Shown here one piece after another: positions 7,380-11,912 of a DNA stretch of 11,912 nucleotides. The position numbers and the translations under genes are program-made. Source of the DNA: JAYEJW01 sp034716535 (GTDB lineage: Bacteria > Pseudomonadota > Gammaproteobacteria > Chromatiales > Chromatiaceae); contig JAYEJW010000267.1 in assembly GCA_034716535.1 (NCBI GenBank), positions 1 to 11,912 of the forward strand. Reading direction: 5' to 3'. The stretch's first letter is position 1. Each line of letters starts with the position of its first letter. The notes below the pieces were generated by a model. It searched no databases and was not told the origin of the DNA. It saw only the letters and a program-made list of their open reading frames with translations.

Positions 7380-7988
7380 CTAGGTAGATCTCGCCCCAGG
7401 TTCCTCCGTCAACAGGCGCAACAGGAAAGCGAATGCCTGTGCATAGATCCCTGTCGCACCCTCCTCACGTGGGCCGGCCAGATTGAGCACCCGGACGCGA
7501 TTCTCCCGCAGCCAGTGCCGGGCCTCTTCCGGATCTGGGCTCAGCTCCAGATCCAGCACGAGCAGCGGCCGCCCGAGGCGGGCGGCGATCTGCGCGGTCA
7601 GGTGCGTTCCGCCGCTCTTCGCCCCACGGTAGAGGATCAGGGTCGCGTCGGAGTCCCGCGCGTTCCATTCGGTGCGCTGGCTGTAGACGCGAGACGGCGT
7701 CTCCCGCAGCGGATAGCGATCGGCGATCCGACCGTCCTCGGCCCGCCGACCCCGCGGACACCATCCACCGACGTCGAACCCCAGCTCGAGGGCGGCATCG
7801 AGGGCTGCGCGGTCGACGCCGGTCTGGCCGCCGCTGACGATCTTCGCCGGAAACAGGCCCACAGCGGCGTCCTGCTCGGCATCGCGCCGTCGGTGCAGCG
7901 CCTCGATGAGCTCGCGATCACGGCGGGCGAAGTAGATATCCTCCTCCGCCTGCTCCTTGAGCTTGAGCTTGTCGCTGAAGTCACTCAT
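7380..7988 (-). CDS. Putative molybdenum-cofactor carrier (YpsA/LOG-like) with extra N-terminal module
   Basis: The 202-residue product has two parts. Residues 1-40 form a highly charged helix (KLKLKEQAEEDIYFARRDRE and onward) that resembles small free-standing proteobacterial proteins I remember, whose function is unknown. Residues 48-195 match the putative Mo-carrier family (cpYpsA, SLOG/Rossmann superfamily): KIVSGGQTGVDRAALDAALE at 49-68, GGWCPRGRRAEDGRI at 74-88, RTEWNARDSDATLILY at 105-120, SGGTHLT near 125-131 and NLAGPRE near 159-165. These proteins are thought to bind molybdenum cofactor or a nucleotide ligand in the cytoplasm. ATG at 7988 is chosen because upstream codons are Arg-rich and non-conserved. 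A weak AGG lies seven bases before it. The gene converges on mrpG, with no obvious link to it. Confidence 0.85.
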   Translation of the reverse strand: MSDFSDKLKLKEQAEEDIYFARRDRELIEALHRRRDAEQDAAVGLFPAKIVSGGQTGVDRAALDAALELGFDVGGWCPRGRRAEDGRIADRYPLRETPSRVYSQRTEWNARDSDATLILYRGAKSGGTHLTAQIAARLGRPLLVLDLELSPDPEEARHWLRENRVRVLNLAGPREEGATGIYAQAFAFLLRLLTEEPGARST

Positions 7989-8105
7989 CCGATACCTGGT
8001 GTTTCGACAACGGAACCGATACCAGCGACATCCCTGGAATCGCCGACGTCTCCAGCGCCGTTTGAGCCCAACTTGACCGCCCAAGTACGACCATCATGGG
8101 GCCGC

Positions 8106-8162
8106 CAATGACGTGAGCTGTCGGCCTCGATCGGCTGTCCTAGACTCTGTCCCACGTCATTG
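8106..8162. repeat. Exact 10-bp inverted repeat around the stop of the SnoaL-like gene
   Basis: CAATGACGTG at 8106-8115 and CACGTCATTG at 8153-8162 are exact complements separated by 37 bases. The right arm encodes the last residues of the SnoaL-like gene and the stop (8140-8142) lies in the loop. The loop also holds GCTGTC twice (8118-8123 and 8134-8139). It may act as a transcript end structure or be the footprint of a mobile palindromic element. There is no T-run. Confidence 0.5.
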
Positions 8163-8553
8163 CAGGAGGTTTCTGATCACCCGGCCAATGGCATAGAAAC
8201 TCGCGAAAGCGTATGACCTGTCCGTCTTTCACATCGAGTACGTGGACCCAGCGATTTTCGAACTGCACACCGGAGCGTTTGTCCTTGCCTTGTTCTTCGC
8301 CGAGGACCACTACTGTTGGCCCGTCCATCAAGAACTGTTTTGGAGTGAACGCACTGAATTCCCAGCTTTCACCCAGTATGTTCAGGAACTCCTGCACGCC
8401 GCCGCGCCCTCTGAAGGAGCCGCATTTTTCCAGAGTTGCCGGTCCGTTAACGACCCACTCTATGTTCTCGGAACATAGATTAAGAAACCCGGCGATGTCA
8501 CCTTCGGCGAAACGACTATATACGTCTCTCGCGACTTCCAGGGCCGTTGCCAT
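8140..8553 (-). CDS. NTF2/SnoaL-like protein
   Basis: This 137-residue protein has the cone-shaped NTF2-like fold pattern: VARDVYSRFAEGDIAGFLNL at 7-26, then IEWVVNGP at 31-38, a FRGRGGVQEFL helix at 47-57, and a C-terminal sheet with ENRWVHVLDVKDGQVIRFRE at 99-118. The family spans polyketide cyclases, isomerases, dehydratases and ligand-binding proteins, so the substrate cannot be named. Length is typical. The ATG is fixed by GGAGG seven bases upstream. The gene is less GC-rich than the mrp operon, which fits accessory DNA. It lies on the same strand as the VOC and NmrA-like genes but is separated from them by long structured gaps, so it is probably its own transcription unit. Confidence 0.8.
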   Translation of the reverse strand: MATALEVARDVYSRFAEGDIAGFLNLCSENIEWVVNGPATLEKCGSFRGRGGVQEFLNILGESWEFSAFTPKQFLMDGPTVVVLGEEQGKDKRSGVQFENRWVHVLDVKDGQVIRFREFLCHWPGDQKPPAMTWDRV

Positions 8554-8593
8554 TTTTCCACCTCCAACCTTGATCTGTGTGTCTCATCATGGT

Positions 8594-8793
8594 GATTAGC
8601 GCTATTCCTCAGCCGGAACGATCAAGGCCGATCGAAGCCGTAGGCCGGGTTAGGCGCGCTCGTAAGGTGTTGAATTTCCGTGACGAACATCGGGCGCGCC
8701 ATAACCAGACTCCTCCCGGAGCGGGCGCTAATCCGCGTCTCGTTAAGGCGGTCCGGCGTGCGCAGCGAGGGTACGCGAAGCGGCGGTTAGGCA
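8594..8793. repeat. Nested inverted-repeat element between SnoaL-like and VOC genes
   Basis: An outer pair, GATTAGCGC (8594-8602) and GCGCTAATC (8725-8733), is exact. Inside it GGTTAGGCGCGC (from 8648) faces GCGCGCCATAACC (from 8694), differing by one inserted base. A further GTTAGGC lies at 8786-8792, reading GCCTAAC on the minus strand across the stop codon of the VOC gene. The 233-base gap has no coding signal on either strand. The layout resembles dispersed intergenic palindromic elements of gammaproteobacteria, many of which carry a 'GGGTTAGGCGC' arm. Other copies cannot be sought here. Confidence 0.45.
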
Positions 8794-9203
8794 TTATCGT
8801 CGCGCGGACCAATCCAGAAATGAGGGTTGTGCGCGACCTCCCAAAGGTGGCCATCCGGATCTTTGAAATAGCCCGAGTACCCTCCCCAAAAAACCTTCTG
8901 TGGGGCCTTGACCTGTACTGCCCCGGCCGCTTCGGCTTGCCTCATGATCTCGTCCACTTCCTCCTCAGAGGAAACATTGTGGGCGAGCGCGAACCCTTCG
9001 AATCCGGATCCATCAGGCGATACAGTCGCGTCTTCCGCCAGTGCGTTCCGCGAGTACAGGCCAAGCCAGGTTCCGTTGAGCGTAAAAAACGCGACCTCGG
9101 GAGGGGACTCCATTCTGGGGAGTCCAAGCCCTTGTTCGTAGAACTGCACCGCTGCATCTAGGTCGCGAACCGCAAGCGTGATCATGCTAATCCGAGGTTT
9201 CAT
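8787..9203 (-). CDS. VOC-family (glyoxalase/dioxygenase fold) protein
   Basis: This 138-residue protein has two βαβββ modules. The first opens with ISMITLAVRDLDAAVQFYEQ at 5-24. The second ends in GYSGYFKDPDGHLWEVAHNP at 108-127, a very typical VOC close. E122 is the usual C-terminal metal ligand. The first-module His expected near residue 7 is replaced (ISM rather than HIT), so metal binding may be altered or lost. The family covers glyoxalase I-like enzymes, extradiol dioxygenases and antibiotic-sequestering proteins, and the substrate is unknown. ATG at 9203 has a GAGG about eleven bases upstream, a weak site. The stop codon lies within GCCTAAC. Confidence 0.87.
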   Translation of the reverse strand: MKPRISMITLAVRDLDAAVQFYEQGLGLPRMESPPEVAFFTLNGTWLGLYSRNALAEDATVSPDGSGFEGFALAHNVSSEEEVDEIMRQAEAAGAVQVKAPQKVFWGGYSGYFKDPDGHLWEVAHNPHFWIGPRDDNA

Positions 9204-9235
9204 TCGAGATACCGCCTCACTGTTGCATAAGGATA

Positions 9236-9277
9236 GCGATCCAGCGGACGCCAGCTCGCCGGCGTCCGCTGCATCGC
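9236..9277. repeat. Long hairpin, 17-bp stem with one mismatch
   Basis: GCGATCCAGCGGACGCC (9236-9252) and GGCGTCCGCTGCATCGC (9261-9277) pair over 17 positions with a single C-C mismatch, leaving an eight-base loop. It lies between the VOC gene and the NmrA-like gene. The inner CAGCGGACGC recurs at 10048-10057. There is no T-run for an intrinsic terminator. It may be a structured repeat, a transcript end or a recombination site. The remaining 93 bases of this gap show nothing else. Confidence 0.55.
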
Positions 9278-9338
9278 CTGCTTGAGCCCCGATTCACTTC
9301 TATTCTGGTGGCTGACCGCGGTCCTCGCCACACGGCCC

Positions 9339-10001
9339 TCAGCCGTTGGCTGGCACCACTGCCAGCGTGCGCCGGTGGTGCTCGGGATTCCCCAGAGAAT
9401 CGAGCAAGCAGGCCGCATAGTCTTCTCGGGACAGGACATGTGCCGAGGTGACCTCAGAGATCTTGCAGAACCTGTATCCTACCGGCGGCGTCTCGCGCAA
9501 CGTGGGGGCGCGCACTATCGTCCACGCCCAACCGGATTGCTGACTGACCATCACCGATGCCTTCAGCATGTCCGTCATAGAGTACGGCGTGAACCACAGG
9601 ATCGGCGGGATTGCGGCCAGCATGAGCCGTTGCCTCCGGGTGTATACCTCACCCTCCTCGCGCACGGCAGTCACCTCACCGGCGGTAAACACCAGCCGAT
9701 TCACCCCGTTGGCGGCGGTCGCCTTGGCCAGGGACGTCACCAACTCGGTCGCCTTCAGGCGCCCCACTGCGATCAGCACCGCCACCACGCCGTCGCAGCC
9801 GACAAGTGCCTGGGTGAGTGTCGTCTCGTCGGACACCACGGGGGCCGTCAGCACCGTAAATCCGTCGCAGTCGGTGAACTCATCCAGGCTCTCGACTGAA
9901 GAATGGCGGCAGACCGCCACCACTTGGTACCCACGTTTGAGCGATTCACGAACCAATTTGGTCCCCGTTTTGCCGGAGGCTCCGATGATGACTACTTTCA
10001 T
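9339..10001 (-). CDS. NmrA-like NAD(P)-binding protein (atypical SDR)
   Basis: This 220-residue Rossmann-fold protein has the dinucleotide motif GASGKTG at 7-13 and a basic residue, R32, at the end of the second strand, which favours NADP(H). ANGVNRLVFTAGE follows near 96, then RRQRLMLAAIPPILWFTPYS and WTIVRAPTL further on, as in atypical SDR/NmrA-type proteins annotated as NAD(P)H-binding. The classical SDR active site YxxxK is not evident. It could be a reductase/epimerase or a redox-sensing protein. ATG at 10001 has only a weak GAG-type ribosome site. A second, diverged NmrA-like gene lies on the other side of tetR. Confidence 0.85.
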   Translation of the reverse strand: MKVVIIGASGKTGTKLVRESLKRGYQVVAVCRHSSVESLDEFTDCDGFTVLTAPVVSDETTLTQALVGCDGVVAVLIAVGRLKATELVTSLAKATAANGVNRLVFTAGEVTAVREEGEVYTRRQRLMLAAIPPILWFTPYSMTDMLKASVMVSQQSGWAWTIVRAPTLRETPPVGYRFCKISEVTSAHVLSREDYAACLLDSLGNPEHHRRTLAVVPANG

Positions 10002-10022
10002 GGAATTCTCAGGATTTCACTT

Positions 10023-10042
10023 CCGCGAGCAAATGCTCGCGG
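10023..10042. repeat. Short perfect hairpin upstream of the NmrA-like gene
   Basis: CCGCGAGC (10023-10030) and GCTCGCGG (10035-10042) are exact complements around AAAT. It lies 22 bases before the start of the minus-strand NmrA-like gene and downstream of tetR, so it may end the tetR transcript or shape the leader of the next gene. A weaker arm pair, AACGCA and TGCGTT, lies near 10094-10113. Nothing else is supported in the gap 10002-10120. Confidence 0.4.
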
Positions 10043-10120
10043 CATGACAGCGGACGCTGATTAGTAGTCAAGTATTGGGGATTCGAACCCAGAACGCAGT
10101 CGCTTTGCGTTTCATCTAAG

Positions 10121-10714
10121 TCACTCTGATTCATCTAAAAAGGTTCGCTTCGCCAGGGTCTTCATCCAACGAACATACTGTCGTGTTGACCAACCGCATT
10201 CGCCGGTGAGGTTTTCCCAGTTCGGTACCAAAAGCATTGTCCACAAAGCATCCGTGGCTCTTTTGGGCGTCCATTCCGGTGCCAGCTTGCCATTTGAATG
10301 CAGTGCTTCAATAGCTGCACGACAACCATCGCGCATGGCCAGCATGCGGTCGTTCCAGGCCGCTGCCGCCGCTTCGTCAGTGTCCTGCGCCAGGAGAAGC
10401 GCTTTGGCGACGCCATAGATCTTTGGAATGTAGTGACCCCAAAAATCGATATATAGCGTCAGGCGTTCGACGCCAGACGTTGCTGCTCGTGACGGCGCGA
10501 GCCTGCGATCCAGGTCCAAAACCTCGTCCAGATACCTCGTTGCCGCCACCAGCAGCTCCGCGCGCGATGCGAAGTGTAGGTAGACCGCTTGGCGGGAGAT
10601 CCCAGCCGCCTTGGCGATATCCCCCATGCGGACGCCACGGCCCCCGTGCTCTTCAAGCATGCGGACAGTCGCCTGCAGGATGCGTGAGCGGGTTTCGATG
10701 ATTTCACTTGACAT
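10121..10714 (-). CDS. TetR/AcrR-family transcriptional regulator
   Basis: This 197-residue protein has a classical TetR N-terminus: SRILQATVRMLEEHG (10-24), then the helix-turn-helix MGDIAKAAGISRQAVYLHFA (30-49) and SRAELLVAATRYLD. The C-terminal domain is all-helical and would bind an unknown ligand and dimerise, with family-typical length. It is transcribed away from the NmrA-like oxidoreductase at 10785, and the 70-base gap between them contains a palindromic operator, so it very probably represses that gene and itself. ATG at 10714 has no clear ribosome site, which would keep expression low. The neighbouring minus-strand gene could also belong to its regulon, but that is a guess. Confidence 0.92.
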   Translation of the reverse strand: MSSEIIETRSRILQATVRMLEEHGGRGVRMGDIAKAAGISRQAVYLHFASRAELLVAATRYLDEVLDLDRRLAPSRAATSGVERLTLYIDFWGHYIPKIYGVAKALLLAQDTDEAAAAAWNDRMLAMRDGCRAAIEALHSNGKLAPEWTPKRATDALWTMLLVPNWENLTGECGWSTRQYVRWMKTLAKRTFLDESE

Positions 10715-10735
10715 GGCGTCAAACTATCGTAGACT
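10708..10735 (+). promoter_or_regulatory. Candidate promoter of the TetR-linked oxidoreductase
   Basis: TTGACA at 10708-10713 is a perfect -35 match. TAGACT at 10730-10735 matches four of six -10 bases, with a 16-base spacer. The start point would fall near 10742, right at the operator, so a bound regulator would block it. Minus-strand TTGACA copies at 10744-10749 and 10759-10764 could serve tetR in the other direction. Confidence 0.45.
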
Positions 10736-10742
10736 TTACAGC

Positions 10743-10764
10743 GTGTCAATTGACACTGTGTCAA
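10743..10764. promoter_or_regulatory. Composite TetR operator: two overlapping palindromes
   Basis: GTGTCAATTGACAC at 10743-10756 is a perfect 14-base palindrome. TTGACACTGTGTCAA at 10750-10764 is a second perfect inverted repeat with a one-base centre, and the two share the TTGACAC half. The region is thus three alternating seven-base half-sites. It sits between divergent genes, over the likely start point of the rightward promoter. Binding by the adjacent TetR-type protein is inferred from position. Confidence 0.7.
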
Positions 10765-10784
10765 CTTATCATCAGGAGAGAATC

Positions 10785-11660
10785 ATGAAAGACATGAACA
10801 GCACCAAACCTTCAAACGGACTCACGCTCGTTCTCGGCGGGACCGGCAAGACGGGCCGCCGTGTCGTGGAGCGGCTCGCGAGCCGCGGCGTGCCGACGCG
10901 CATCGCGTCTCGCGCCGCAGATCCGTCCTTCGATTGGGGGGACCAGAGCACCTGGGACGCCGTGCTCGATGGAGTGACGGCAGCGTACGTCAGCTATGCT
11001 CCAGACCTCGCTATCCCGGGGGCAACGGACTCCATCCGTGCTTTCATCGAAAAAGCCGTGGAGCACGGTGTCAAGCGGTTGGTTCTCTTGTCCGGTCGCG
11101 GTGAAGAGGAAGCACAACTCTGCGAACGCATCGTCCGGGACGCGGGTATCGAATGGACCGTGGTTCGCGCCAGCTGGTTCAACCAGAATTTCTCCGAAGG
11201 GGAGTTTCTCGACATGGTATTGGCTGGCGCGATCACGCTGCCAGCCGGAGATGTCCCAGAGCCGTTTGTCGACGTGGACGACATCGCCGATGTCGCAGTC
11301 GCTGCGCTAACCGAAGACGGCCATGCTGGTCAGATCTACGAGGTCACTGGACCTCGAATGCTGACTTTTAGGGAGGCAGTGGCAGAAATCGCCCGTGCCA
11401 GCGGACGCGAGATCCAGTATATCCAGATCCCGCACGAGGCCTTTGCGGCAGGTATTGCTGAGTCTGGCGCGCCGGATGACATCGCGTGGTTGTTGGATTA
11501 CCTGTTTTCTACAGTACTCGATGGTAGGAACGCTTACGTCTGCGACGGCGTCCAACGAGCGCTGGGTCGGGAGCCGACGGATTTCGCCGAGTATGCGCGC
11601 CGGATCGCCGATTCGGGCGTGTGGGACCTATCGTCATCAAATCAACCGGCGGTGGCGTAA
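10785..11660 (+). CDS. NmrA-like NAD(P)-dependent oxidoreductase, TetR-linked
   Basis: This 291-residue protein has a Rossmann fold with GGTGKTG at 18-24, VEHGVKRLVLLSGRG near 91-105, WTVVRASWFNQNF near 124-136 and PEPFVDVDDIADVAVAAL near 158-175. This is the usual NmrA/QorB-type series, ending in a domain that contacts the substrate. Such proteins reduce quinones or other carbonyls, or sense the NADP(H) state; the substrate here is unknown. ATG at 10785 is fixed by AGGAG six bases upstream. The frame is also open further 5', but that stretch is tetR antisense and the promoter. Control by the divergent TetR protein is likely. Length is normal. Confidence 0.93.
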   Translation: MKDMNSTKPSNGLTLVLGGTGKTGRRVVERLASRGVPTRIASRAADPSFDWGDQSTWDAVLDGVTAAYVSYAPDLAIPGATDSIRAFIEKAVEHGVKRLVLLSGRGEEEAQLCERIVRDAGIEWTVVRASWFNQNFSEGEFLDMVLAGAITLPAGDVPEPFVDVDDIADVAVAALTEDGHAGQIYEVTGPRMLTFREAVAEIARASGREIQYIQIPHEAFAAGIAESGAPDDIAWLLDYLFSTVLDGRNAYVCDGVQRALGREPTDFAEYARRIADSGVWDLSSSNQPAVA

Positions 11661-11686
11661 TAACCCCCTCGTTCCTAGGCGCGTTC

Positions 11687-11863
11687 ATGGGAACCGCCGT
11701 GCTATCGCTCGGCCTGATTGGGCTCGCTTTGGTCCACTCGAGTCATCCTTCGGCGATGTTCTTTCTGGGTGCGGCTGTCTTTTACCTGAAGTTTTGTACT
11801 TTTTGGGGCGTTAGAATATTAGCCACCACCAATAGGCGTGCTATATTAGCATTCCATGGATAA
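11687..11863 (+). CDS. Doubtful small membrane protein
   Basis: This is a 58-codon frame with two hydrophobic stretches, MGTAVLSLGLIGLALV and AMFFLGAAVFYLKFCTF, followed by a basic RILATTNRR segment. The frame is open further back into the end of the preceding gene (ATG at 11621), but that part is out of frame with it and unlikely to be used. AGGCG lies five bases before the ATG at 11687, a weak ribosome site. Hydrophobic pattern and positive C-flank are consistent with a real two-helix membrane protein, or with a decayed remnant. No family is recognised. Confidence 0.25.
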   Translation: MGTAVLSLGLIGLALVHSSHPSAMFFLGAAVFYLKFCTFWGVRILATTNRRAILAFHG

Positions 11864-11912
11864 CCATTGCGCAATGGGTTTCATTAACCGTGATGGCTGG
11901 TTTATTCAATTC
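11816..11912. other. AT-richer tail with a 14-bp palindrome and short direct repeat
   Basis: ATATTAGC occurs at 11816-11823 and again at 11843-11850. CCATTGCGCAATGG at 11864-11877 is a perfect palindrome. The stretch is clearly more AT-rich than the rest of the window, and no gene is recognised after 11863. It may be a promoter/operator for a gene beyond the right edge. Confidence 0.3.

Noticed and set aside
7989..8084. 32-codon N-terminal extension of the Mo-carrier-like gene
   Set aside because: The extension is almost entirely Arg and aromatic residues with no conserved pattern; the later ATG begins a coherent helix.
8786..8792. Integron attC site at the end of the VOC gene
   Set aside because: GCCTAAC fits one R-box, but no complementary GTTRRRY partner at a suitable distance was found and no integrase is in the window. 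Kept only as an inference in the array finding.
8577..9161. 194-codon plus-strand frame through the repeat element and opposite the VOC gene
   Set aside because: It crosses structured non-coding DNA and the antisense of a conserved protein, with Arg-rich content.
10075..10090. tRNA 3'-end remnant (GGGTTCGAATCCCC on the minus strand) that might mark an island attachment site
   Set aside because: The T-loop core matches, but only three of five T-stem pairs form and no acceptor, anticodon or D arm can be drawn around it.
10611..10784. 58-codon 5' extension of the NmrA-like gene
   Set aside because: It would run through tetR antisense, the promoter and the operator. ATG at 10785 has a proper ribosome site and the Rossmann start is at the expected distance.
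11395..11814. Out-of-frame plus-strand ORF within the TetR-linked oxidoreductase
   Set aside because: It is a shadow of a well-conserved gene in another frame.

Overview
The window looks like chromosome from a GC-rich gammaproteobacterium. The main reason is a six-gene Mrp-type antiporter operon of the 'group 2' layout, with subunits A and B fused. A purple sulfur or related halophilic or sulfur-oxidising lineage is possible but not shown. A complete core ion-transport operon sits between two less GC-rich accessory stretches. I saw no tRNA, rRNA, CRISPR array or integrase.

Bases 1-1560 are accessory. The left edge carries the last codons of an IS4-type transposase. An orphan open frame (to 578) follows in the same frame, separated from it only by the transposase stop. 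It has no ATG or GTG near its start, so it may have lost its 5' end. A minus-strand Uma2-family (DUF820) protein, 773-1354, diverges from the operon.

Bases 1574-7322 hold mrpA(B)-C-D-E-F-G on the plus strand. All five junctions overlap by 1-7 bases, so the genes are tightly coupled in translation. The product is a membrane complex that exchanges Na+ (or K+) for H+, for pH and salt homeostasis. A plausible sigma70-like promoter lies about 60 bases upstream. A perfect 10-bp hairpin lies at the very end of mrpG.

Bases 7380-10714 hold minus-strand genes: a putative molybdenum-cofactor carrier (YpsA/LOG-like fold) with an extra charged N-terminal module, an NTF2/SnoaL-like protein, a VOC (glyoxalase-fold) protein, an NmrA-like NAD(P)-binding protein and a TetR-type regulator. 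From 10785 a second NmrA-like oxidoreductase runs rightward, divergent from tetR. The gap between them holds three alternating copies of the half-site GTGTCAA/TTGACAC, a convincing regulator-binding region. The four genes from SnoaL to TetR are short, mostly single units in one orientation, and each is followed by inverted-repeat DNA. This resembles a cassette array, but I found no canonical attC site.

The last 250 bases hold at most one doubtful small membrane ORF, then a more AT-rich tail with a 14-bp palindrome.
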